Origin: an uncultured Propionibacteriaceae bacterium
GTDB lineage: Bacteria > Actinomycetota > Actinomycetes > Propionibacteriales > Propionibacteriaceae
Assembly: GCA_937965785.1 (NCBI GenBank)
Contig: CALCKT010000047.1
Location: forward strand, 1-64,000
Direction of reading: 5' to 3'
Length of the DNA: 64,000 bases
The notes beneath the pieces are model-generated. The model made no database searches. It saw only the letters and a program-made list of their open reading frames with translations, and was not told the origin of the DNA. This document shows positions 25,255 to 35,632 of the stretch, piece after piece (the first letter of the stretch is position 1; every line of letters starts with the position of its first letter). The position numbers and the translations under genes were made by a program.

Positions 25255-25285
25255 ATTCTACCCCAGAATACGAACACTTGTTCGA
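25255..25285 (-). promoter_or_regulatory. lexA promoter with SOS box
   Basis: On the minus strand TAGAAT (25260-25255) stands 6 nt before the lexA ATG, so the mRNA is probably leaderless. The 16-bp box acgaacacttgttcga (25270-25285) matches the actinobacterial LexA site TCGAAC-N4-GTTCGA apart from one outer base. It covers the spacer and -35 region. Confidence 0.85.
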
Positions 25286-25361
25286 GGATCGCGGCGTGGA
25301 GCGAAAATGTCGGTGCCGATGTGTTGACTCCTCCTGTGACGCAACAGGAATCGAAAAGGTG

Positions 25362-25408
25362 TTTGAAACCGCGTGTGGGTTCGTGTAGCGTTTCGAACAC
25401 AGGTTCGA
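25362..25408 (+). promoter_or_regulatory. promoter and SOS box of the small membrane protein gene
   Basis: TTGAAA (25362-25367), an 18-bp spacer, TAGCGT (25386-25391), then a perfect SOS box tcgaacacaggttcga (25393-25408) covering the start point. LexA bound there would block initiation. Confidence 0.85.
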
Positions 25409-25448
25409 TGTGCCGCGGATGGCGGCCATCGTGGCAACAGGAGGAAGC

Positions 25449-25778
25449 ATGAGCATCGAAGCCGCAGTGACAACCACCGTCGCCCGCTCCGGTGGGGGAC
25501 GCCGCGTGGGTGGCCCCGCCGGTCGTCCCACCCAGCCCGCACCCCGTGTCCGTTCATCCCGCGGCCCCGCGACGCGCGGTCCCATCAGGGGCAGGTCCTG
25601 CGTGGTCGTTCGTCCCGGTTCCCGTTTCGTGCAGCGCCTCAAGTCGGTGGCCTTCGCCGCTCTGGTGGTGCTCTCCTTCGTCGTCGCGGCGCCGGGAATC
25701 GCGTCCCTCAACCAGCCCGACCCGACCACGACGCCCACCGCGGGGGATCCCGCCTGGGCGCACGTCACGGGTCGCTGA
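25449..25778 (+). CDS. SOS-controlled small membrane protein (possible division inhibitor)
   Basis: A 109-residue protein with a disordered Arg/Gly/Pro-rich N-terminus (RSGGGRRVGGPAGRP), one membrane helix (VAFAALVVLSFVVAAPGIA) and a short outside tail. The start is set by aggaggaagc before ATG 25449. Divergent from lexA and upstream of nrdR, it occupies the place of Rv2719c (ChiZ) in M. tuberculosis and divS in Corynebacterium, both SOS-induced cell-division suppressors. There is no visible LysM domain in it, so it is only a positional and topological counterpart; the function is inferred. Confidence 0.75.
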   Translation: MSIEAAVTTTVARSGGGRRVGGPAGRPTQPAPRVRSSRGPATRGPIRGRSCVVVRPGSRFVQRLKSVAFAALVVLSFVVAAPGIASLNQPDPTTTPTAGDPAWAHVTGR

Positions 25779-25848
25779 AAAGTTCTCCAAGACTTCCCAA
25801 CGACACGCCGTCGGTGTTTGACGCCGAGGGGGCATCGGCATATGGTTC

Positions 25849-25899
25849 CTACATCTAGTAGTTGCGACCCCGCTTTTGCTCAACACTTTGTATTTATTG
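25849..25899 (+). promoter_or_regulatory. candidate NrdR boxes upstream of nrdR-nrdJ
   Basis: CTACATCTAG (25849-25858) fits the NrdR box core CWATATATWG at most positions, and GTATTTATTG (25890-25899) fits it less well. Their 41-bp offset is about four helical turns, so both would lie on the same DNA face. The surrounding stretch is AT-rich for this genome. Confidence 0.4.
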
Positions 25900-25976
25900 G
25901 GTGCTGAAGGGGGCTTAGGGGGAGCAGCGTCGCAAGCCGCGCCCCAGGGGACGGGGCCACTTGAAAGGACTCTGCC

Positions 25977-26513
25977 GTGTTCTGTCCGTTCTGCCGTCAC
26001 GCAGACACCAAGGTGTCTGACTCGCGTGCGACGGACGACGGCCTGGCCATCCGCCGCCGCCGGGTGTGCTGCTCCTGCCAGCGGAAGTTCACCACCGTGG
26101 AGCAGATCCAGCTCTACGTCCTGAAACGCTCCGGAGTGGTGGAGGCTTTCAACCGGGAGAAGGTGATCCGGGGGGTCGCCAAGGCCTGCCAGAACCGCCC
26201 GGTCACCGCGGCCCAGCTGGCCGCCCTCGGCCAGCGCGTCGAGGAGGACCTGCGTTCCATCGGGCAGGCCGAGCTGACCAGCGAGGACATCGGAATCGCG
26301 ATCCTCGGCCCCTTGGCGGAGCTCGACCCCGTGGCCTACCTCAGGTTCGCCTCGGTCTACAAGAATTTCGATTCCGTTGACGATTTCATCGACGAGGTCG
26401 GCTCCATGAAACGCCGCCAGCCGGCTGGGGACGCTTTGCTACCCGAACCCGTCAGGGGGCCGCGGCGCAGACGTCGGCGCGAGGCCGACTCCCAGGATCC
26501 CCTCATCGGCTGA
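25977..26513 (+). CDS. nrdR: transcriptional repressor NrdR
   Basis: A 178-residue repressor of ribonucleotide reductase genes. It has an N-terminal zinc ribbon with Cys3, Cys6, Cys31 and Cys34 (MFCPFC and RVCCSCQ) and an ATP-cone domain (VLKRSGVVEAFNREKVIRG). The C-terminus is extended by a basic tail (GPRRRRRREADS). The GTG has a ribosome site (gaaagga). It precedes nrdJ by 38 bp, its expected target. Confidence 0.95.
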   Translation: MFCPFCRHADTKVSDSRATDDGLAIRRRRVCCSCQRKFTTVEQIQLYVLKRSGVVEAFNREKVIRGVAKACQNRPVTAAQLAALGQRVEEDLRSIGQAELTSEDIGIAILGPLAELDPVAYLRFASVYKNFDSVDDFIDEVGSMKRRQPAGDALLPEPVRGPRRRRRREADSQDPLIG

Positions 26514-26551
26514 CCCAATCAAACCGACGCCATTCTCGTAGTGAGGAAGAC

Positions 26552-29401
<2,850 letters not shown>

Positions 29402-29415
29402 CCCGATGGTGAGCG

Positions 29416-29444
29416 GTGGGGTACGGGCGCTGCCCGTACCCCAC
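29416..29444 (+). terminator. strong hairpin terminator after nrdJ
   Basis: A perfect 13-bp stem, gtggggtacgggc with gcccgtaccccac, around a 3-nt loop, 14 nt past the nrdJ stop. No T-run follows, as is common in GC-rich actinobacteria. Confidence 0.8.
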
Positions 29445-29526
29445 GATGCTCTGATCCTCAACTGGGCGGTTTGTCAGATTCTCGATCCCGAGCGCCACGG
29501 GGGCAAAGTAGTCGTACCGCTGGTGC

Positions 29527-29541
29527 TACTATTGTGGTATG
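29527..29541 (+). promoter_or_regulatory. leaderless promoter of the toxin-antitoxin pair
   Basis: TACTAT (29527-29532), 6 nt, then ATG at 29539. An inverted repeat agtag/ctact flanks the region between about 29512 and 29530 and could be the autoregulatory operator. Confidence 0.5.
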
Positions 29542-29766
29542 GGTCAGGTGAAGTTGAGCGTGAGTCTGTCGCCGAGCGAGGTCGCCGTGCTCGACAAGTA
29601 CGCACAGTCTGCGGGTTTGAAGTCACGATCGGCGGCGATCCAACAGGCCATCAAGCTGCTGGGCGATCCCGACCTGGAGGATGCCTACACCGCTGCCTGG
29701 CAGGAGTGGGAGGACACCGGAGAGGCCGAGGCCTGGGCGGTCACCGTCGCCGACGGGGTGAAGTAG
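29539..29766 (+). CDS. RHH antitoxin of a MazEF-type pair
   Basis: A 75-residue protein: a ribbon-helix-helix DNA-binding N-terminus (VKLSVSLSPSEVAVLDKYAQ, then RSAAIQQAIKLLG), and an acidic C-terminal tail rich in Trp and Glu (YTAAWQEWEDTGEAEAW) of the kind that wraps into the toxin groove. Its stop overlaps the toxin start by one base. It resembles the mycobacterial MazE antitoxins of the RHH type. Confidence 0.88.
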   Translation: MGQVKLSVSLSPSEVAVLDKYAQSAGLKSRSAAIQQAIKLLGDPDLEDAYTAAWQEWEDTGEAEAWAVTVADGVK

Positions 29767-30113
29767 TGCTCCGCGGCGAGATCCGGCTGGTCGATCTGGA
29801 GCCCGCACGGGCGGGGGAGGCAGACAAGCGTCGTCCGGCGGTCATCGTCAGCAACGACCGCGCCAACACCGTCGCCGCTCGACTCGGGCGAGGCGTGGTC
29901 ACGGTCGTCCCCATCACCAGTAATACCGCGCGGGTCTTTCCATTTCAGGTGCTTCTCACCGCGGATGAGGTCGGTATCCGCTTGGATTCCAAGGCCCAGG
30001 CCGAACAGGTCCGAGCGGTGTCAGTCGACCGCATCGGCCCGGTGATCGGGCGCCTTCCCGCCCGCCTGGTCGCCCAACTGGATGAGGCGCTCCGGCTGCA
30101 CCTTCAGCTCTGA
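29766..30113 (+). CDS. MazF-type endoribonuclease toxin
   Basis: A 115-residue MazF/PemK-fold toxin. The signatures are RGEIRLVDLEPARAGE, KRRPAVIVSNDRAN and VVPITSNTARVFPFQV, with the catalytic-type Arg and Thr in these segments, and the end KAQAEQVRAVSVDRIG. The GTG shares its first base with the antitoxin stop (tagtg). It cleaves mRNA at short specific sequences when the antitoxin is lost; the target sequence cannot be read from the gene. Confidence 0.9.
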   Translation: MLRGEIRLVDLEPARAGEADKRRPAVIVSNDRANTVAARLGRGVVTVVPITSNTARVFPFQVLLTADEVGIRLDSKAQAEQVRAVSVDRIGPVIGRLPARLVAQLDEALRLHLQL

Positions 30114-30232
30114 ATCCCCGTCCCTTGCGATCGTGAATACGCCTTCCGGTGGGGAAAAGCCGTTGACGAGAGGCGGGGGAGCCTGCCGGAATGGGCCCTG
30201 GGTTGGTCCGCCCGGGCCGGGGAGCGGGCGCG

Positions 30233-30249
30233 TAGAATCACCGCCCGTG
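30233..30249 (+). promoter_or_regulatory. leaderless promoter of the ThrE-like gene
   Basis: TAGAAT (30233-30238), 8 nt, then GTG at 30247, with no ribosome site. Confidence 0.5.
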
Positions 30250-31596
30250 AATCAACCAGATCCCGAGTGCTACGGCGACCAGGAGTTCGAGGACTCCCTG
30301 GAACCCAGGCACCTGATCCTGCGGACCGACGCAGTGGCCCGGGCCGGGGGGATGATGCTCGGCGCCGGTACCAGTTCGCTCCGGGTCAGGCAGCTCATGC
30401 GACGCTCTGCCAAGGCCCTGGGGCTGGGACACATCGCGTCGTCGATCACGTTCACGTCGCTGGCCATGACGGTGGAACGCCGCGGGGTGTTCCGCACCAA
30501 GGTGGTCGAGGTGCCCAAACCCGGGGTGAACGCGCACCGCATCGCGATGCTGCAGAAACTCAGCAACGAGATGCCGGAGCGGATAACCGCAACCGAACTC
30601 CACCAGCGCCTCGACGCCATCGAGAAAACTCCCAACCTGTATCCCGCCTGGTTGCGCGGCATCCTCGTGGCGCTCGCCTGCGCCGCCGTCGCGATCCTGG
30701 CGGGAAGCGGCTGGCGGGAGGCCGCGGCGGTCGTTCCCGCCTCGGGGCTGGCCTACCTCATGTTCCGGCGCCTGGGTCGTTGGTATCTCAATCACCTGGC
30801 CGTCGTCATCGTCTCGGCATTGACCGCCTCGGCCGGCTACCTGCTCGCGGCGGCGGGGCTCGCCGGCTGGCTCGGTGAACCCAGCCCGCGCCTGGCGGTG
30901 GGTTTCATCTGCGCGTCGATCTTCCTCATCCCCGGGTTTCCGCTGGTCACCGCGGGCCTGGAACTGACCCGGCTCGACCTCACGGCGGGCATACCCCGGA
31001 TGACCTACGCCGCGATGATCTTCGTCGCGATCACCATCGGCGTGTGGGTCGTTGCCAAGGCCGGGGGCATCACGGGCGACCCACCCCCGCCGGTCGTCCT
31101 GGCGCCCACCGTTCTCTGGATCCTCCGCGCGGTGGCCGGTTTCGTCGCCGTTTTCGGTTGGGCCCTGATGCTCAATGCGCCACTGCGCACGGCCGCGGTG
31201 GCGGGGGTGATCGGCGTCGTCGGCAACACGGTTCGCCTGGCCATGACCGACTCAGGGATCCCGGATCACGTCGCGGTTTTCACCGGCTGCGTCGTGATGG
31301 GGTTGGGCTGCGCCTGGCTGGGTGGTGTGTTCCGGCTCGAGAAGGTCATCATGACCGTCCCGACCCTGCTGGTGATGGTGCCCGGCTCGTCGGCGCTGCG
31401 CACCCTCCTGTACTTCGACGCCGGGGAAGTCAACCGCGCCGTCACGCAGGGGATCGCGACGATGCTCGGCGTGGTGGCCATGGTGGCGGGTCTGTCGGCT
31501 GCCCGCATGCTGACCGATCCGGAGTGGATCTTCACCCGCGACGATCCGCCCGCGATCCGGGTACCCGTTCCCCGGATCCGCCGGAGAGGGAACTGA
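30247..31596 (+). CDS. threonine/serine exporter (ThrE family)
   Basis: A 449-residue membrane protein. The N-terminal soluble domain (about 1-135, with GGMMLGAGTSSLRVRQLM and TSLAMTVERRG) is the ThrE-1 domain. About ten membrane helices follow, including the second, ThrB-like half (MTVPTLLVMVPGSSALRTLLYF). It matches the fused one-chain layout of Corynebacterium ThrE. Substrate assignment to Thr/Ser is by family. A longer upstream reading is open but lies before the promoter-like TAGAAT. Confidence 0.88.
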   Translation: MNQPDPECYGDQEFEDSLEPRHLILRTDAVARAGGMMLGAGTSSLRVRQLMRRSAKALGLGHIASSITFTSLAMTVERRGVFRTKVVEVPKPGVNAHRIAMLQKLSNEMPERITATELHQRLDAIEKTPNLYPAWLRGILVALACAAVAILAGSGWREAAAVVPASGLAYLMFRRLGRWYLNHLAVVIVSALTASAGYLLAAAGLAGWLGEPSPRLAVGFICASIFLIPGFPLVTAGLELTRLDLTAGIPRMTYAAMIFVAITIGVWVVAKAGGITGDPPPPVVLAPTVLWILRAVAGFVAVFGWALMLNAPLRTAAVAGVIGVVGNTVRLAMTDSGIPDHVAVFTGCVVMGLGCAWLGGVFRLEKVIMTVPTLLVMVPGSSALRTLLYFDAGEVNRAVTQGIATMLGVVAMVAGLSAARMLTDPEWIFTRDDPPAIRVPVPRIRRRGN

Positions 31597-31701
31597 CCGG
31601 GGTTCCGTACGCGAACGGGGCCGAGCGCCTGGGACAGCTCGAATGACACCCCACGCCCCACCCGGACCTCGTACAGTTCGTCCGCGGTGACCGGGAACAC
31701 C

Positions 31702-32226
31702 TCACTCTATGCAGCGTCCCGGCTCGAACGAGGCGACGTGGGCGACGATCGCATCCACCACCGAGTCCACGGAGGCGTGGTCGGTGTCCACGGCGAGACT
31801 CGCCAGCCGCGCATACGTCGGGGCGCGTTCGGAGAGCATCTTCCGCAACCGGACCACGGCGTCCTGCCCTGCCAGGAGCGGGCGGCCCTCGTCGCGCCCG
31901 ATCCGCCGGGCAGAGCTCTCGGGCTCCACCCGCAGCCAGACGACGGGATGGCCGTCGAGGGCGTTTGCGATCGCCCGGGTCATCGGGGCGCCTCCCCCGA
32001 GGCTGAGAACCCCCGGCACCGCCAGGAGCTCGATCGTGATCTCACGCTCCAGCGCCCGGAAATACGGTTCCCCGTCGGTGTCGAAGATCTCCCGGATGGT
32101 ACGCCCTTCCCGTTGCTCCAGGACGAGGTCGACATCGAGATGCGGCAGGCCGAGCCGCTCCGCGAGGAGCGGCCCGACCGTCGACTTACCGGAACCCGAC
32201 AACCCGATCAGGGCGATTGCGTTCAT
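31702..32226 (-). CDS. aroK: shikimate kinase
   Basis: A 174-residue P-loop kinase that phosphorylates shikimate. The P-loop GLSGSGKST is at 8-16, the substrate-binding Asp is in HLDVDLVLE (31-33), Arg57 is in FRALE, the GGGAP loop is present, and the lid Arg is in DEGRPLL. The start shown begins at MNAIALIG; the longer in-frame reading lacks family support. It lies downstream of aroD on the same strand, with a 222-bp gap that carries a -10-like TAGGCT (32285-32280). Confidence 0.92.
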   Translation of the reverse strand: MNAIALIGLSGSGKSTVGPLLAERLGLPHLDVDLVLEQREGRTIREIFDTDGEPYFRALEREITIELLAVPGVLSLGGGAPMTRAIANALDGHPVVWLRVEPESSARRIGRDEGRPLLAGQDAVVRLRKMLSERAPTYARLASLAVDTDHASVDSVVDAIVAHVASFEPGRCIE

Positions 32227-32448
32227 GGCAGCCGTCCGATCGTGGGGAGATCGCGGACCGAATGGTTTTCCACGGCAGGAGCCTAGTGCATCACCCCTCG
32301 CAGGCCTCGGCGAGCACACGGATGAGAGACGCCCGTGCGTTCACGCACCGCTTGGCCAGGGGTCTTCACCGACAGCGGGGTCCCGGAGCGGTTGGAGCAC
32401 TGCTGTTCGATGATCCTGAACTGGCTGCGGGCCTGAGCGGCGCGCTCC

Positions 32449-33213
32449 TCAGGGGAGGTTCGCGTCGATGAGCTTCAGGATCGGCTGGAGCTCCTCCACC
32501 GGGATCTGCCCGGGCGCGGAGGGGCGGCCCGCCATCGCGAACGTGGCACATGATCCCGTCACCCGGGGGGACAACCGGGTGATCAACCCCAGGCCACCCA
32601 TGGACATGGTCAGCACCGGGGTTGACGGGTGTCGGCTGGTCATGGTCCAGGTGGCCTCCATGAGCTGGAGCACGTCGCCCGTGTTCCGGGGCATGACCGC
32701 AGCCTTGGCGACGGCACAGCCCCGCTCCTGCATCTCCACCAGGCGCCGGACCAGGTCCTCGGCCGGCGGGGTGGCCGTGAAGTCGTGGAGGCTGCCGACC
32801 ACCGGCACCCCGGCGTTTCTCGCGGCCGCGATGATGGCGTCGCCGATCGTCCGCTCGAAGTGGTGCTCGACGTCGACCGCATCCACCAGGCCGGATTCGA
32901 TTACGGCGATGTTGAGGTCGTGGTACTCATCGGGGGTGATGGGCTTGTTCCCGTTCTCGTGGTGGGTGCGGAAGGTGAAGAGAATGGGCCGCCCCTGGGC
33001 GGCGGCGCGCACCCGGGCGGCAGCCTCGAGGACAGCAGTGGGGGAGGGGGCGACGTCTAGGAAGTCCACGCGCCACTCGATGATGTCGAACTTCACCCCC
33101 ACGAGCGTGGTGGTCTGGGAGACGAGCTCCTCTACCGTGGTACCGGTAACGGGCACGATGACCTTCGCTCTTCCCTCACCGAGGGTGACGCCTCGCAGCT
33201 GAACCGGTGACAT
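32449..33213 (-). CDS. aroD: type I 3-dehydroquinate dehydratase
   Basis: A 254-residue (beta-alpha)8 class I enzyme. The Schiff-base Lys170 (AVAKAAVMPR), general-base His143 (GSLHDF) and substrate-binding EWRVD at 46-50 match the family positions closely, and SMGGLGLITR precedes the C-terminal flap. It forms 3-dehydroshikimate. Actinobacteria more often carry the type II enzyme (AroQ), so the type I form is mildly notable. The ATG has a perfect ribosome site (aggaggtcacc). Confidence 0.93.
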   Translation of the reverse strand: MSPVQLRGVTLGEGRAKVIVPVTGTTVEELVSQTTTLVGVKFDIIEWRVDFLDVAPSPTAVLEAAARVRAAAQGRPILFTFRTHHENGNKPITPDEYHDLNIAVIESGLVDAVDVEHHFERTIGDAIIAAARNAGVPVVGSLHDFTATPPAEDLVRRLVEMQERGCAVAKAAVMPRNTGDVLQLMEATWTMTSRHPSTPVLTMSMGGLGLITRLSPRVTGSCATFAMAGRPSAPGQIPVEELQPILKLIDANLP

Positions 33214-33577
33214 GGTGACCTCCTATGGCCTCAGGGTAACCGAGAGGACCCGCCGGTCCCGTGCCCGGGGAAATCGTGGACCCGCGCCGCGGCGGGGTGG
33301 TGAGCGGCTCGGCGTCACTTGATCCCGCACCACCAACCCCTGCCGCGTCGGCAAATCCCTCCCTGACAAGCATCATTGCAACGGCCACGTGGCGACAGTA
33401 TTAACGATATGAATTTCTATTCTATTTCCATGAGGTTTACCTGTGTTCATGGAACTCTTCTTCCCTTGGAGTTCCTAGGCTTCCCATGGTTTTTGTGTTA
33501 GTGTGTCTCTAAACCACTCGGTCCCACCAAGTGGTGCGGTGGAAGCGGCACCGGGGACACTCGAAGAAGAGGCACTC
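33214..33577 (+). other. AT-rich intergenic region upstream of nrfHA
   Basis: 364 bp without a gene, between the aroD start and nrfH. The half nearest aroD carries its promoter (TACCCT on the minus strand, 33238-33233). The part from about 33393 to 33500 is markedly AT-rich and holds the inverted repeats listed separately. A weak -10 candidate TTAGTGT is at about 33499-33505. Nothing like a gene or a structural RNA is visible. Confidence 0.6.
33427..33475 (+). promoter_or_regulatory. overlapping inverted repeats in front of nrfHA
   Basis: tccatga (33427-33433) pairs with tcatgga (33447-33453), and ggaactc (33451-33457) pairs with gagttcc (33469-33475). The two pairs share three bases. This is a likely binding region for a regulator of nitrite ammonification; the regulator is not identified. 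Confidence 0.5.
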
Positions 33578-34075
33578 ATGAAGCGTTTCATCCTTGCGAG
33601 ATGGCAAGACTTCACTCGTGCCTTTACGGGCTGGACAGGTGTGGCCCTGGCTGCTCTGCTCGGCGCGGTCCTGGGTGTCGGGGTCTTCACCGTCTTCTAC
33701 TCCGGGTCCACCGAGTACCTCGGTGACGACCCCGCCAGTTGCGCGAACTGCCACGCCATGAACGAGCAGTACGAGGGCTGGCTGAAGGGGTCCCATCACG
33801 ACGTGGCAACCTGCAATTCCTGCCACGCCCCTCACAATGACATTGTTTACAAGTACATCAACAAGGCTGACAACGGTTTCTGGCACGCGCTGAAGTTCAC
33901 GTTCCAGAACTACCCCGAGAACATCAAGATCCGCGACCACAATCGCGAGATCGTCGAGGCCGCCTGCATCGATTGCCACGGTGACTACGTCGATCAAGCC
34001 AAGAACAGTTCCGAGCACAAGGGCGAGCGGATGTCCTGTCTCCGCTGCCACGACGGCGTCGGTCACAAGAGGTGA
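33578..34075 (+). CDS. nrfH: cytochrome c nitrite reductase small subunit NrfH
   Basis: A 165-residue NapC/NrfH-type membrane cytochrome: one N-terminal helix (about 18-41) and four heme-attachment motifs, CANCH (55-59), CNSCH (79-83), CIDCH (130-134) and CLRCH (154-158). The CANCHAM pattern, with a Met two residues after the His, matches the unusual heme 1 ligation of NrfH. It takes electrons from menaquinol and passes them to NrfA. The ATG at 33578 is preceded by gaagaagagg; earlier in-frame starts add a tail not seen in the family. Confidence 0.94.
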   Translation: MKRFILARWQDFTRAFTGWTGVALAALLGAVLGVGVFTVFYSGSTEYLGDDPASCANCHAMNEQYEGWLKGSHHDVATCNSCHAPHNDIVYKYINKADNGFWHALKFTFQNYPENIKIRDHNREIVEAACIDCHGDYVDQAKNSSEHKGERMSCLRCHDGVGHKR

Positions 34076-34081
34076 GGAGAG

Positions 34082-35599
34082 ATGAGCCCCACGACTGACA
34101 ACAACGACAAGCCCACCACGACCGAGGCAGTCGAGCACACGCCTGACGAGGTGGAGAAAAAGAAACCCACCACATGGACGGGGCCCCGCAAGAGGTGGGT
34201 TCCCATCGTGGTGCTGCTCTTCGTGGCGGTGGTCGCTGCCGGGCTCACATGGCTGCTCACCAACATCTTCCAGCACAAGGAGGAAGCCAGGAACCCCTTC
34301 ACCAAGGTCGTCGAACTGGATGATTCCACCTACGACCCGGCGGTGTGGGGGAAGAACTTCCCCATTCAGTACGAGCAGTACAAGAAGACCGCCGAGGACA
34401 CCGACGGTGACTTCGTCAAGGTCGACCCCACGGCAGACGATCCGCGCGAGTACCACACCCTGTCCCGCATCGAGATGGAACCCCGGGCCCAGCTCATGTG
34501 GCGCGGCTACGCGTTCTCGGTGGACTACACCGAGCCGCGCGGCCACGAGTGGGCGCTGGAGGATCAGAAGCACACCCAGCGCACCCAGCCGAAGTTCAAG
34601 CAGCCCGGCACCTGCCTCAACTGTCACGCCTCGATGCCCGAGGTCTACGACAAGCTCGGCAACGGCGACCGGATGGCGGGTTTCCACGCCATGAACTCCA
34701 TGTCCTACGACGAGGCCGTCCAGCACGCCTCGTCGACCATCGCCTGCATCGACTGCCACGACCCGAAGACCATGGAGCTGCGGATCACCCGTCCGGCCTT
34801 CATGGAGGGGATCAAGAAGGTCAAGGCGCTGGAGGGAATCACCGATTACGACGTCAACCGCGACGCCACCAACCAGGAGATGCGGTCCTACGTCTGCGCG
34901 CAGTGTCACGTCGAGTACCACTTCGCGGGCGAGGGCAAGACCCTGACCTTCCCGTGGGACAAGGGCCTGACAGCCTATGACGCCATGGCCCACTACGACG
35001 AGATCGGCTGGACCGACTACAAGCACGCGGAGAGCGGTGCTCCCATCCTCAAGGCCCAGCACCCCGACTTCGAGACCTGGTCCCAGGGCATCCACGCCGC
35101 CAACGGCGTCACCTGCGCCGACTGCCACATGGCCTACCAGCGCAACGGTGCCGCGAAGGTGAGCAACCACCAGATCATGAGCCCGATGGCCAACGACGAG
35201 ACCATCAACGCGTCGTGCCTGACCTGCCATCACTCCACCGAGGCCGAGATGCGCCAGCGCGTCGAGAAGATCCAGACGACGTGGCAGAGTTCGCTCAACG
35301 TGAGCTTCACGGCCCTGGAGGGGCTCATCAACGACATCAAGGCGGCCGAGGCCAACGGCACGGCCACTGAGGAGCAGCTGACGCTCGCCCGCGATTACCA
35401 GCGCAAGGCGCAGTTCGTCGTCGACTACTCGTTCTCCGAGAACGGGCGCGGCTTCCACGCTCCGCAGTACTCGGTGTCCATGCTCAACCAGGCCACCGAC
35501 TGGGCGCGTTCCGGACAGCTCGCCCTGCGCGGGGTCTCGGTGGAGAACAGCGTGCCCCCGGCCATCCCGGAAAAGCACATGCCCAACAAAGAGAACTGA
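34082..35599 (+). CDS. nrfA: ammonia-forming cytochrome c nitrite reductase NrfA
   Basis: A 505-residue pentaheme reductase converting nitrite to ammonia. Five motifs are seen: CLNCH (178-182), CIDCH (222-226), CAQCH (272-276), CADCH (345-349) and CLTCH (379-383). The first, which is the catalytic heme site, is CXXCH rather than the usual CXXCK, placing it in the CXXCH class of NrfA. Candidate catalytic residues are Arg234, Tyr279 (CHVEYHF) and His327 (AQHPDFETW). Instead of a cleaved signal it has a 40-residue cytoplasmic tail and a membrane anchor (41-60). It starts six bases after nrfH. Confidence 0.95.
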   Translation: MSPTTDNNDKPTTTEAVEHTPDEVEKKKPTTWTGPRKRWVPIVVLLFVAVVAAGLTWLLTNIFQHKEEARNPFTKVVELDDSTYDPAVWGKNFPIQYEQYKKTAEDTDGDFVKVDPTADDPREYHTLSRIEMEPRAQLMWRGYAFSVDYTEPRGHEWALEDQKHTQRTQPKFKQPGTCLNCHASMPEVYDKLGNGDRMAGFHAMNSMSYDEAVQHASSTIACIDCHDPKTMELRITRPAFMEGIKKVKALEGITDYDVNRDATNQEMRSYVCAQCHVEYHFAGEGKTLTFPWDKGLTAYDAMAHYDEIGWTDYKHAESGAPILKAQHPDFETWSQGIHAANGVTCADCHMAYQRNGAAKVSNHQIMSPMANDETINASCLTCHHSTEAEMRQRVEKIQTTWQSSLNVSFTALEGLINDIKAAEANGTATEEQLTLARDYQRKAQFVVDYSFSENGRGFHAPQYSVSMLNQATDWARSGQLALRGVSVENSVPPAIPEKHMPNKEN

Positions 35600-35632
35600 C
35601 CGACCACACACAGAAGGGATTGATCCGGGGCG

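Noticed and set aside
25779..25976. Cobalamin riboswitch before nrdR-nrdJ
   Set aside because: I could not find a B12-box-like sequence; a covariance search would be needed to exclude a diverged one.
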